This document shows, piece by piece, positions 55,922 through 64,000 of a stretch of DNA of 64,000 bases. Source of the stretch: an uncultured Erythrobacter sp. (lineage in GTDB: Bacteria; Pseudomonadota; Alphaproteobacteria; Sphingomonadales; Sphingomonadaceae); NCBI GenBank assembly GCA_947501005.1, contig CANMTU010000001.1:2845407-2909406 (forward strand). Reading direction: 5' to 3'. Made by a program: the position numbers and the translations under genes. The notes beneath the pieces are model-generated. The model was not told where the DNA came from and made no database searches. It saw nothing but the letters and a program-made list of their open reading frames with translations. Positions within the stretch are counted from its first letter, which is position 1. Each line of letters starts with the position of its first letter.

Positions 55922-56848
55922 TCAATTCATCCTGTACAGAATTCGCGTCGTGTAGAACGATCGGACTGGGTCGCCGGATGCAGTCCGGGCGGGCTCGATC
56001 CTCGCAATATCCTTGAAAGTCTTGCAGGGATGCCGCGACATGTCGAAATTTTCGGCCAAGGTCATATTGAGAAGCTTGCAGTCTTCGATTTGGCCGGTCG
56101 TGCCGATCGTCAGTCGCAAGTGAAAGTCGGCCTGTTCCCCGCGTCGCTCGGCTTTGCGTGGGAAGTGGTTCATGATCGATTGCGCCACGTTCGCCATATT
56201 GGTGACTTGCGGCGGCGATTGCACCCTAGCCTGCTCGACCGGATCGAAACCCCATGACTTGACGAGATCGTTCATGCAGACATTAAACGCGGCCACCGGT
56301 GGCGCCATCTTGCCCAGTTTCAATACGACCGGATCGCGCCCGTTCTGCATTAGATCCAGTTGCTCGACCGATCCGGCCCCTTCGGCGTCCAGCATCGGCA
56401 GGCCGCGCGGATCAGCAACGTAATCGGGTTCGTCATTCGTATCGTCGTCCCGATCGAAATCGGGATCAAACGCAATAGGGGAAGCGTGATCGACCGCCGG
56501 GCCCCATTCCCCCAGGCTAGCGCCCGTCGGTGTAAACTCGCCGGACGCGCCATCGGGGCCGAAAGCGAACGACATTTCCCGCCGTTCGCGAAACCGTTTC
56601 ATGATGGAGCCGGCCACCATCCATCTTGCCGTACTGCCTGGGCTGAACTGTTCGATGATGAAAACGGTTTCCTCGCCTGCCGTGCCGAACACCCGTGCCA
56701 GGCGGCAGGAATTTTCCGCCATGTCCAATTGCCAGGGGCCGACCGGGGGCAACACGATCCCATCCGCCTCTTTGCCATGGAGGGGCAGCGATGCAGCGCC
56801 GAGGGCCGCGAACAAAAAACCCAAAACGACCGCTCTTGTCTTCCCCAT
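55922..56848 (-). CDS. Secreted protein with TonB-C-terminal-like domain (copy B)
   Basis: The 308-residue paralogue of copy A has a signal peptide (cut near LHGK), an N-terminal domain with WQLDMAENSCRLAR that aligns with the WHLTELADGCSLSR segment of copy A, and a C-terminal TonB-like unit: HFPRKAERRG, FHLRLTIGTTGQIEDC, ARTASGDPVRSFY. The middle has an acidic insert (about 125-145). Both copies end in a similar Y-x-T-R-x-x-Y-x-x motif. The ribosome site GGGGGGA of this gene is the outer arm of the etfA terminator hairpin at 56850-56885. Confidence 0.7.
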   Translation of the reverse strand: MGKTRAVVLGFLFAALGAASLPLHGKEADGIVLPPVGPWQLDMAENSCRLARVFGTAGEETVFIIEQFSPGSTARWMVAGSIMKRFRERREMSFAFGPDGASGEFTPTGASLGEWGPAVDHASPIAFDPDFDRDDDTNDEPDYVADPRGLPMLDAEGAGSVEQLDLMQNGRDPVVLKLGKMAPPVAAFNVCMNDLVKSWGFDPVEQARVQSPPQVTNMANVAQSIMNHFPRKAERRGEQADFHLRLTIGTTGQIEDCKLLNMTLAENFDMSRHPCKTFKDIARIEPARTASGDPVRSFYTTRILYRMN

Positions 56849-56849
56849 G

Positions 56850-56885
56850 AAAAAATCCCCCCCAGACAGAATGTGTCTGGAGGGG
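56850..56885 (-). terminator. Intrinsic terminator of etfBA overlapping the next gene's ribosome site
   Basis: A 12-position stem (56857-56868 with 56874-56885, one C-A mismatch, 5-base loop) is followed on the minus strand by a run of six T (56850-56855), then the ATG at 56848 after one C. The G-rich descending arm is also the only ribosome site for copy B, so termination and translation start use the same bases. Confidence 0.8.
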
Positions 56886-56909
56886 ATAACAGCACATAAA
56901 AAATGAAAG

Positions 56910-57842
56910 CTAAAGCTTTTCAGTCAGCTCTGGCACGGCCTTGTACAGATCTGCGACAAGTCCGATATCCGCGACCTGGAAGATCGGGGCGTCCTCGTCC
57001 TTGTTGATGGCAATGATGACCTTGGAATCCTTCATGCCGGCAAGATGCTGGATCGCGCCGGAGATGCCGACCGCGATGTAGACTTCCGGAGCGACGATCT
57101 TGCCGGTCTGGCCGACCTGATAATCGTTCGGCACGAACCCCGCGTCGACCGCCGCGCGGCTGGCGCCGACGCCGGCACCCAGCTTGTCGGCCAAGGGCAT
57201 GATGATCTGCTTGAAGGTATCGCCGTCCTTCAGCGCACGGCCGCCCGATACGATGATCTTGGCGCTCGTCAGTTCGGGGCGGTCGCCGCCCTCGGCGACT
57301 TCCTGGCTGACGAAGCTGGACAGGCCGGTATCGCCTGGCCCGGAAATCTCCTCGACCGTGGCAGAGCCACCTTCGACCGATGCCTTGTCGAACGCCGTGC
57401 CGCGAACGGTGATGACGAGCTTGGGATCGCTCGATTCGACGGTGGCGATGGCGTTGCCGGCATAGATCGGCCGGGTGAAGGTCTTCTCGCCTTCGACCGA
57501 GAGGATGTCGGAAATCTGCATCACGTCGAGCAGGGCGGCAACGCGCGGGGCGATGTTCTTGCCGGTGGTGGTGGACGGCGCGACGAAGGCGTCGTGATGG
57601 TCCATCAGGCCCACGATCAACGGTGCGACGTTTTCCGGCAGGGCGTATTCGTAAGCCGGATCGTCCGCGAGATGCACCTTGCCGACGCCCGCGATCCTGG
57701 CGGCTTCATCGGCCACGGCGCGGCATCCCGAACCGGCGACCAGCAGGTGGGTTTCGCCCAGTTTGCCGGCGGCGGTGACGGCGGCGAGGGTCGCATCGGC
57801 GACGCTCTTGTTGTCGTGTTCGACCCAGACGAGGGTTTTCAT
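56910..57842 (-). CDS. etfA: Electron transfer flavoprotein subunit alpha
   Basis: The 310-residue FAD-binding subunit has the N-terminal EtfA domain ([10 protein letters not shown]) and the C-terminal FAD domain with [50 protein letters not shown]. With EtfB it collects electrons from acyl-CoA dehydrogenases, such as the one at 5024-6766, and passes them to ETF-ubiquinone oxidoreductase. It follows etfB by 28 bp and ends at the terminator at 56850-56885. Confidence 0.96.
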   Translation of the reverse strand: MKTLVWVEHDNKSVADATLAAVTAAGKLGETHLLVAGSGCRAVADEAARIAGVGKVHLADDPAYEYALPENVAPLIVGLMDHHDAFVAPSTTTGKNIAPRVAALLDVMQISDILSVEGEKTFTRPIYAGNAIATVESSDPKLVITVRGTAFDKASVEGGSATVEEISGPGDTGLSSFVSQEVAEGGDRPELTSAKIIVSGGRALKDGDTFKQIIMPLADKLGAGVGASRAAVDAGFVPNDYQVGQTGKIVAPEVYIAVGISGAIQHLAGMKDSKVIIAINKDEDAPIFQVADIGLVADLYKAVPELTEKL

Positions 57843-57870
57843 GATCTTGCTTCCTTCTCGTTCGGCGGGT

Positions 57871-58617
57871 TCAGGCGATGCCCATCGACTTCAACTTGTC
57901 GACCAGCGCGTCGACGCTTTCGACCTTGGCGCCGGCCTGCCGCGTGGGCGGCTCGGACACGTTCGAGGTGGTCAGGCGCGGGGCGGTATCGACACCGAAA
58001 TCGGCGGGCGTCTTGGTATCGAGCGGCTTCTTCTTCGCCTTCATGATGTTGGGCAGCGAAGCGTAGCGCGGCTCGTTCAGGCGCAGATCGGTGGTGACGA
58101 TGGCCGGCATGGTCAGCTTGACCGTTTCCAGGCCGCCGTCGATCTCGCGCTTCACGGTGACGCTGTCGCCGTCGATCTCGACCTTGTTGGCGAAAGTGCC
58201 TTGCGGGCGGCCCATCAGGGCGGCGAGCATCTGGCCGGTCTGGTTGGCATCGTCGTCGATCGCCTGCTTGCCGAGCATCACGATGCCGGGCTGTTCCTCG
58301 TCAGCGATGGCTTTCAGGATCTTGGCGACGGCGAGCGGTTCGATCTCGTCGTCGGTTTCGACGAGGATCGCGCGGTCAGCGCCCATGGCCAGGGCGGTGC
58401 GCAGGGTTTCCTGCGCCTTGGCCGGGCCGATGCTGACGGCGATGATCTCGTCCGCATGGCCGGCTTCCTTGATGCGGATCGCTTCTTCGACCGCGATCTC
58501 GTCGAACGGGTTCATGCTCATCTTGACGTTGGCGAGATCCACGCCCGACCCATCGGCCTTCACGCGCGGTTTGACGTTGTAATCGATTACCCGCTTGACG
58601 GGGACGAGGATTTTCAT
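57871..58617 (-). CDS. etfB: Electron transfer flavoprotein subunit beta
   Basis: The 248-residue AMP-binding subunit shows [49 protein letters not shown] and [18 protein letters not shown], the last being the recognition-loop region that docks dehydrogenases. It pairs with EtfA. A 14-bp palindrome about 44 bp upstream of the start suggests regulation by a catabolic repressor of the LiuR or similar type. Confidence 0.96.
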   Translation of the reverse strand: MKILVPVKRVIDYNVKPRVKADGSGVDLANVKMSMNPFDEIAVEEAIRIKEAGHADEIIAVSIGPAKAQETLRTALAMGADRAILVETDDEIEPLAVAKILKAIADEEQPGIVMLGKQAIDDDANQTGQMLAALMGRPQGTFANKVEIDGDSVTVKREIDGGLETVKLTMPAIVTTDLRLNEPRYASLPNIMKAKKKPLDTKTPADFGVDTAPRLTTSNVSEPPTRQAGAKVESVDALVDKLKSMGIA

Positions 58618-58660
58618 CGGTAGTCTTCCTGTCGAATGCTGTATGCGCGGTCCTAGCTTG

Positions 58661-58678
58661 CGTTTACGTAAACGTCAA
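58661..58678. promoter_or_regulatory. Palindromic operator upstream of etfBA (LiuR-like)
   Basis: CGTTTACGTAAACG (58661-58674) is a perfect 14-bp palindrome, 44 bp upstream of the etfB start. The 16-mer at 58663-58678 (TTTACGTAAACGTCAA) resembles, as I recall it, the site of MerR-type LiuR regulators of branched-chain amino-acid and fatty-acid catabolism, whose regulons include etfAB. The palindrome is seen; the regulator is inferred. Confidence 0.55.
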
Positions 58679-58764
58679 CCGGGGCGACACGCGTTACCTT
58701 AAGGAAAGGCAGGGCAAGGTCAGCCGTTCCCTTCTCCCGAAACAAAGGCCCGCAGGACGCCGCA

Positions 58765-58806
58765 AAAAAGAAAGGGCGGCTCCCCTTTGCGGGGGACCGC
58801 CCTTTG
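58765..58806 (-). terminator. Intrinsic terminator of sucC
   Basis: A long GC stem (58772-58786 with 58792-58806, one mismatch and one G-U pair, loop TTTGC) is followed on the minus strand by TTTTTT (58765-58770). It lies 25 bp after the sucC stop. Confidence 0.85.
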
Positions 58807-58830
58807 GTCGTCGTCATGCCAAAGCGCGCA

Positions 58831-60030
<1,200 letters not shown>

Positions 60031-60147
60031 GTCGGAGCTGTCCTTCGCGCGTGACGCGTCTGGTGATTGGGGTTCGCCATGGTCCTAAGCATAGCTGGGC
60101 CTGCTTGAAAAGTCCGGCATTAGGGTGCAGGCGGCGCGCACCATCCC

Positions 60148-60936
60148 ATGATCGACCATCAGCGCCTCGAATCGATCGTCTCCGAAGCGGGGCGGATCGC
60201 GCACGACCTCTGGCCGGGGGCGGGCCATGCCGTGAAAAGCTGGGAGAAGACCCCCGGCAGTCCGGTGTGCGAAGCCGACCTGGCGGTCGATGTATTCCTC
60301 AAGCGGGAACTGGCCGCGCTGCTGCCGGCGGCGGGCTGGCTGTCGGAAGAGACGGTCGACGATCCCGGCCGGCTGACCCGCGACCTCATCTGGCTGGTCG
60401 ATCCGATCGACGGCACGCGCGATTTCATTCGCGGGCGCACGGGCTGGGCGGTGTCGGTCGCGCTGATCAGTGCGGGGCGGCCGCTGTTCGGGATCCTATG
60501 CGCCCCGGCGCGGGGGGAAACCTGGCTGGCACAGGCAGGCCAGGGTGCGACGCGCAATGGCAACACGCTCGTCGCTTCGAGTCGCAGAATGCTCGAGGGA
60601 AGCCGGGTCCCGGCCGATTCGCTGCCCAAGGTGGACCGTGATCTGTCGATGGTCGACAAGCCCAATTCCATCGCCCTGCGCGTGGCGATGGTCGCCGCCG
60701 ACGAAGCCGACCTTGTCGCGACGCTGCGCTGGGGGTATGAATGGGACATCGGCGCGGCGGCCCTGATCGCGCGCGAGGCGGGCGCGGCGGTGACCGACGC
60801 GTTCGGGCGCAAGCTGCAATACAACAAGCGCGACCCGCGCGCCTTCGGCCTCGTCGCCTGCGCCACCGGCATCCATGCCGCCTCGGTGGGCAAGCTCGCC
60901 GAGCGGGCGGAGCGCCTCGTCCGCACCGAAACGTGA
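60148..60936 (+). CDS. cysQ: 3'(2'),5'-bisphosphate nucleotidase / inositol monophosphatase family (CysQ-like)
   Basis: The 262-residue Mg2+ phosphatase has WLSEETVDD (metal Glu), the [15 protein letters not shown] signature and the C-terminal [19 protein letters not shown]. The spacing fits CysQ, which removes PAP during sulfate assimilation, more than inositol phosphatase, but the family cannot be resolved fully by motif. It diverges from sucC with a 117-bp gap. Confidence 0.87.
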   Translation: MIDHQRLESIVSEAGRIAHDLWPGAGHAVKSWEKTPGSPVCEADLAVDVFLKRELAALLPAAGWLSEETVDDPGRLTRDLIWLVDPIDGTRDFIRGRTGWAVSVALISAGRPLFGILCAPARGETWLAQAGQGATRNGNTLVASSRRMLEGSRVPADSLPKVDRDLSMVDKPNSIALRVAMVAADEADLVATLRWGYEWDIGAAALIAREAGAAVTDAFGRKLQYNKRDPRAFGLVACATGIHAASVGKLAERAERLVRTET

Positions 60937-60960
60937 AAAGGGGCCGGCGAACCGGCCCCT
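60936..60960 (-). terminator. Intrinsic terminator of the OmpA-like gene
   Basis: A 9-bp stem (60939-60947 with 60952-60960) with a CGAA tetraloop is followed on the minus strand by four T (60936-60939). It begins 31 bp after the OmpA-like stop and overlaps the cysQ stop; on the plus strand the tail is poor in T, so it mainly serves the minus strand. Confidence 0.7.
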
Positions 60961-60991
60961 CTCCCGATGTGCAAGAACGTGTTGCGGCGGC

Positions 60992-61696
60992 TCAGTTGCC
61001 CTGTTGCTGGCGCGCGGCGTTCACATCGTCCTGATCGAACGGGACGATCTTGATTTCCACCCGGCGATTGAGCGCGCGGCCTTCATTGGTGTTGTTGTCG
61101 CCCACGGCATAGCGGGCATCTTCGCCGAAACCCTGCCAGCGGATGCGCGAATTGGAGACGCCCCGGCTGGTGAGATAGTCGGCCACGGCCTGCGCGCGCT
61201 GTTCCGACAGGCGCTGGTTGAACGTGTCCGATCCGGTCGAATCGGTGTAGCCGTATACGTCGATCAGGCTGTTGGGATATTGCTGCAGATTGGCGGCTAC
61301 CCGGTCGAGCGTGTTCCGGAAGGTCTGGTTGATGGTGTAGCTGCCGGTCGCAAAGGTCACGCCGTCGGGCAGGTTCACCAGGATCGCCTCCCCGCCGTCT
61401 ACTTCGGTGACGTCCACGCCCGAACCCGCGGTCTGTTCCTTCAGCTCCTTGATCTGCTGGTCCATCCGGTAGCCGACATAACCGCCGGCCGCGCCGCCGG
61501 CCGCCGCGCCGATGATCCGCCCGGTCTTGCCGCCGATGACCCCGCCGAGCAGGCCGCCCGCCAGGATGCCGCCAGCGCCGCCCAGGACCGTGCGCGAGAT
61601 CTTGCGCTCACCCGTATTGGGGTCGGTCACGCAGGCGGAGGTGCCGAGCAGCGCGATCGCCGACATGCCGGCCAGAAAAATACGTGATCTTTTCAT
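60992..61696 (-). CDS. OmpA-family lipoprotein with glycine zipper
   Basis: The 234-residue protein has a lipobox (LGTSAC22), a glycine-zipper segment (about 38-75, GGAGGILAGGLLGGVIGG) and a C-terminal OmpA peptidoglycan-binding domain with VYGYTDSTGSDTFNQRLSEQRAQAV and NRRVEIKI. It would tether the outer membrane to murein (Pal/YiaD-like). ATG 61696 has a GGAGG site. An EcfG-like promoter motif lies 65 bp upstream at 61761-61785, on the same strand. Confidence 0.92.
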   Translation of the reverse strand: MKRSRIFLAGMSAIALLGTSACVTDPNTGERKISRTVLGGAGGILAGGLLGGVIGGKTGRIIGAAAGGAAGGYVGYRMDQQIKELKEQTAGSGVDVTEVDGGEAILVNLPDGVTFATGSYTINQTFRNTLDRVAANLQQYPNSLIDVYGYTDSTGSDTFNQRLSEQRAQAVADYLTSRGVSNSRIRWQGFGEDARYAVGDNNTNEGRALNRRVEIKIVPFDQDDVNAARQQQGN

Positions 61697-61760
61697 GAAT
61701 TGTCCTCCAAGTGCGCCTTGCGCATGAATTCAAGCGCCCACCTCGCGCCTCGTGCCATCA

Positions 61761-61785
61761 AACCGTCCAATCGTGCGAGCGTTCC
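61761..61785 (-). promoter_or_regulatory. Candidate EcfG-type promoter of the OmpA-like lipoprotein
   Basis: On the minus strand GGAAC (61785-61781), 16 bases, then GGTT (61764-61761) resembles GGAAC-N16/17-CGTT. It is 65 bp upstream of the start at 61696. Motif seen; use inferred. Confidence 0.35.
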
Positions 61786-61830
61786 GTCTGCGCTCTGGCA
61801 AGCGGGTGCAATTCTGCTACCTGTCCCCCG

Positions 61831-63153
61831 GTGACACCCTTTCCCTGGATCGACCTTTTCGTCATCGCCGGCCTCATCCTGCTCAACGGCGTCTTCGCCA
61901 TGAGCGAGCTGGCGATCGTCTCGGCCCGCACGGCGCAATTGCAATCGGCCAGCCAGAAGGGCAGCGCCGGGGCAGAGGTCGCGCTGGGGCTGGCCGCCGA
62001 TCCGGGCAAGTTTCTCTCGACGGTGCAGATCGGCATCACCCTGATCGGGATCATCGCCGGTGCCTATTCCGGCGCAAGTCTCGGCGGGCCGGTCGGTGAG
62101 CGTCTTGCGAGCGTCGGCGTCCCGGCGGAATGGGCACCCGAAGCTGGATTTGCGCTGGTCATCGCGCTGACGACCTATTTCAACCTCGTGATCGGGGAAC
62201 TCGTGCCCAAGCAGGTCGCGCTGCGTGTCGCGGTGCCGATCGCGATCCTGATGGCGCGCCCGATGGCCCTGCTGGCTAGAGTCGCCGCGCCGCTGGTCTG
62301 GTTGCTCAACACCTCGTCGGGCGCACTGATCCGGCTGCTCGGCGTGCGGCCCGCCGGCCAGAGCTCGGTCAGTGCGGAAGAACTGCACATGCTGTTCGCC
62401 GAGGCGACGCGGCACGGCGTGATCGAACACGAACAGCACCAGATGCTGGCGGGCGTGGTGCGGCTGGCGCAGCGGCCCGTCCGCGAAGTGATGACCCCGC
62501 GAACCGAAGTCGACTGGCTCGACCTCGATGCGGACGAGGAGGCCCTGCGGACGGCGATCGAATCGACCCCGCATTCCCTCCTGCCGGTCGCGCAGGGCAC
62601 GGCCGACAAGGTGGTCGGGATCGTCAAGGTGCGCGACATTCTGGCGGCGCAGGTCGCGGGCGCACCGATCCGGCTCGAGGCGATGATGAAGAAGGCCGAG
62701 GTCGTTCCCGACCAGCTCGACGCGGTCGATGCCCTGCGCGTCCTGCAGCAGGCCGAGATCCCGATGGCGATGGTGCACGACGAATACGGCCATCTCGACG
62801 GGATCGTCACCCCGGTCGACCTGCTGATGGCGCTGGTGGGCGATTTCGCCAGCGATCAGGACCCGGACGATGCGCCCGGTATCGTCGAGCGCGAGAACGG
62901 CTCGCTGCTCATTTCCGGGTCGCTATCGGCCGATGTTCTCGCCGATCGCCTGTCGCTGCATTACGGGGACGACCGCGAATTCGCGACCGCCGCCGGCTTC
63001 GCCCTCGCCGTGCTCAAGAAACTGCCGCAGGAAGGCGAGTATTTCGAAGAGCAGGGCTGGCGCTTCGAAGTGGTCGACATGGACGGGCGCCGGATCGACA
63101 AATTGCTCGTCGAGGCGGTCGACCCGCCGCAGCAGAACGCGGGCGCGGAGTAG
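61831..63153 (+). CDS. HlyC/CorC (CNNM, DUF21) family transporter-like protein
   Basis: The 440-residue protein has an N-terminal DUF21 domain of three to four helices (LFVIAGLILLNGVFAMSE, LSTVQIGITLIGIIAGAY, NLVIGELVPKQVALR), a CBS pair (VREVMTPRTEVDWLD, DEYGHLDGIVTPVDLLMALVGD) and a C-terminal CorC/HlyC domain. Such proteins act in Mg2+/Co2+ homeostasis; haemolysin labels are historic. The likely start is GTG 61831 (TPFPWIDLF), since residues before it in frame are Cys-rich and unlike the family. Confidence 0.88.
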   Translation: MTPFPWIDLFVIAGLILLNGVFAMSELAIVSARTAQLQSASQKGSAGAEVALGLAADPGKFLSTVQIGITLIGIIAGAYSGASLGGPVGERLASVGVPAEWAPEAGFALVIALTTYFNLVIGELVPKQVALRVAVPIAILMARPMALLARVAAPLVWLLNTSSGALIRLLGVRPAGQSSVSAEELHMLFAEATRHGVIEHEQHQMLAGVVRLAQRPVREVMTPRTEVDWLDLDADEEALRTAIESTPHSLLPVAQGTADKVVGIVKVRDILAAQVAGAPIRLEAMMKKAEVVPDQLDAVDALRVLQQAEIPMAMVHDEYGHLDGIVTPVDLLMALVGDFASDQDPDDAPGIVERENGSLLISGSLSADVLADRLSLHYGDDREFATAAGFALAVLKKLPQEGEYFEEQGWRFEVVDMDGRRIDKLLVEAVDPPQQNAGAE

Positions 63154-63189
63154 TCGACGCGCGCCCTGGCCGCAGCCGGGGCAAGCGCT

Positions 63190-63600
63190 TCAATTGGGAA
63201 TGGTCGCCTGCGCGCTCGCGCCGTCGCCCTCTGGCGCGGCCACGATATCGCGCGTAACCCGGCCCTTGGCGACCGTATTGGTCCCGGCATCGCCCGCGCC
63301 GCTGCGGATGCCCGGATCGGCGGCGCCGGCCCGGTCGATCACGCCGCTTTCCACGCCGCTGCGCTGCGCCGGACCGCCGAACAACACGTCGAGCGCCTGA
63401 TCCGAAGCCGTGCCTTCCGTGGGGCGCGGTGCGCCGGGGGCAGGCGGCACGAGGTTGAAATCGGGCGGCACCACAAGCGGCGCCTGCCGCTGCACCGCGA
63501 ATTCATCGGGCCGCTCGCGGTTGAGGAAGCCCCCGCTGCCGCAACCGGCAAGCGAGGCGGCGGACCCTGCGACGAGGGCGAGGCGGGTAAGGGTGTTCAT
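63190..63600 (-). CDS. DUF3035 lipoprotein
   Basis: The 136-residue product has a lipobox (LAGC20) then GGFLNRERPDEFAVQRQAPLVVPPDFNLVPP, the DUF3035 signature common next to lspA in Alphaproteobacteria, and a low-complexity Gly/Ala tail. The function is unknown; it is an outer-membrane-facing lipoprotein by its signal. The ATG overlaps the lspA stop by 4 bp, so the signal peptidase that would process it is made from the same message. Confidence 0.88.
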   Translation of the reverse strand: MNTLTRLALVAGSAASLAGCGSGGFLNRERPDEFAVQRQAPLVVPPDFNLVPPAPGAPRPTEGTASDQALDVLFGGPAQRSGVESGVIDRAGAADPGIRSGAGDAGTNTVAKGRVTRDIVAAPEGDGASAQATIPN

Positions 63601-64000
63601 AGCTTGGTCTCCGCGGGGTCGGCCGGTTTGCCCTGCACCACATGGTCGGCGTCCTTGTCGCGCATCAGGAACGCGCGGGCAAGAATGACGACGACACCAA
63701 TGGTGATCGCGGCATCGGCGATATTGAAGATGAGGAACGGGCGAAACTCGCCGAAATGCAGATCGGCGTAATCGATCACGTAACCGAGTTCGAACCGGTC
63801 CCTGATATTTCCGAGCGCCCCTCCCAGGATCAGCGCCAGGCCGAGAATATCGCCGAGCTTGCTTTCGCGCAGCATCCAGATGTTGACGACGAGGGCGATA
63901 CCGGCCGTGACCAGCACCAGCAGCCAGCGCGCTTCCATGCTGGTCGCCTCGAACATGCCGAGCGAAACGCCGAAATTCTGCGTCCACCGCAGGTCGAAGA
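63597..64000 (-). CDS. lspA: Lipoprotein signal peptidase LspA (5' end outside window)
   Basis: The frame stays open from the stop at 63597 to the right edge, with NFGVSLGMFEA upstream of the first internal ATG (63956), so the gene starts beyond 64000. The aspartyl-protease motifs are present: GNIRDRFELGYVIDYADL (first Asp region) and FNIADAAI (second Asp). Three membrane segments are visible. LspA removes signal peptides from prolipoproteins, several of which are encoded in this window. It overlaps DUF3035 by 4 bp. Confidence 0.94.
   Translation of the reverse strand, partial: FDLRWTQNFGVSLGMFEATSMEARWLLVLVTAGIALVVNIWMLRESKLGDILGLALILGGALGNIRDRFELGYVIDYADLHFGEFRPFLIFNIADAAITIGVVVILARAFLMRDKDADHVVQGKPADPAETKL

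Overview
The window is a compact, GC-rich piece of an alphaproteobacterial chromosome. A sciP gene (DUF1153, CtrA inhibitor), a trcR gene (DUF1013), carD, a bactofilin with a neighbouring M23 peptidase, a SUV3-type RNA helicase and the general codon use point to Sphingomonadales, most likely Erythrobacteraceae. That assignment is inferred from gene content; there is no rRNA in the window to confirm it. I see no tRNA, rRNA, IS element, phage remnant or CRISPR array. About 65 protein genes are packed with many 4-bp ATGA-type overlaps. No gap exceeds about 250 bp; the largest are 29210-29459, 48767-48992, 9547-9762, 58618-58830 and 13827-14032, and they hold mainly promoters and terminators.

Layout. 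1-3.5 kb: the 3' end of a PgsB/CapB-like Mur-ligase protein, an outer-membrane barrel, a REC-Hpt phosphorelay protein and a free-methionine-sulfoxide reductase. 3.5-11.3 kb: a sorbosone-dehydrogenase-like enzyme, a DmdC-type acyl-CoA dehydrogenase, TsaC/Sua5, two small lipoproteins, CarD, a BrkB/YihY membrane protein, ferredoxin FdxA and an S4 RNA-binding protein. 11.3-21 kb: a SUV3-like helicase diverging from an M23 endopeptidase, then hemB with two acetyltransferases and a gamma-carbonic anhydrase, then the ligase-associated DNA repair pair (ATP-dependent ligase plus exonuclease). 21-29 kb: ClpA, DUF1192, quinone oxidoreductase, TrcR, acyl-CoA ligase, and the overlapping bactofilin/M23 pair. 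29-35 kb: a growth and envelope operon nadD-rsfS-rlmH-envC-ctpA-dsbB-coq7. 35-47 kb: nucleotide-sugar genes (wecB, a UDP-glucuronate epimerase, gmd, fcl) mixed with fabI, a second BrkB/YihY protein, a dnaJ-like chaperone, pdxH, a cation-efflux protein, a PhzF protein, a serine hydrolase and mnmA. 47-55 kb: sciP, a GlsB-type stress membrane protein, and an RND efflux operon with an unusually long permease followed by DUF445. 55-57 kb: a visibly less GC-rich pair of secreted TonB-C-terminal-like paralogues. 57-64 kb: etfBA, sucC, cysQ, an OmpA-like lipoprotein, a CorC/HlyC protein, DUF3035 and the start-truncated lspA.

Themes. Envelope growth is well represented: three LytM/M23 proteins (one catalytically degenerate), a bactofilin, CtpA, OmpA-like and LspA. 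Fatty-acid and branched-chain catabolism is represented by the acyl-CoA dehydrogenase, acyl-CoA ligase and EtfAB, with a palindromic operator before etfB. Cell-cycle control is suggested by sciP, trcR and a CtrA-like box. The least ordinary items are the RND permease with about 130 inserted residues carrying extra membrane helices, the tandem TonB-C-like secreted proteins whose leader overlaps the etf terminator, and a small membrane protein that looks like the split-off N-terminal domain of the serine hydrolase encoded divergently beside it.
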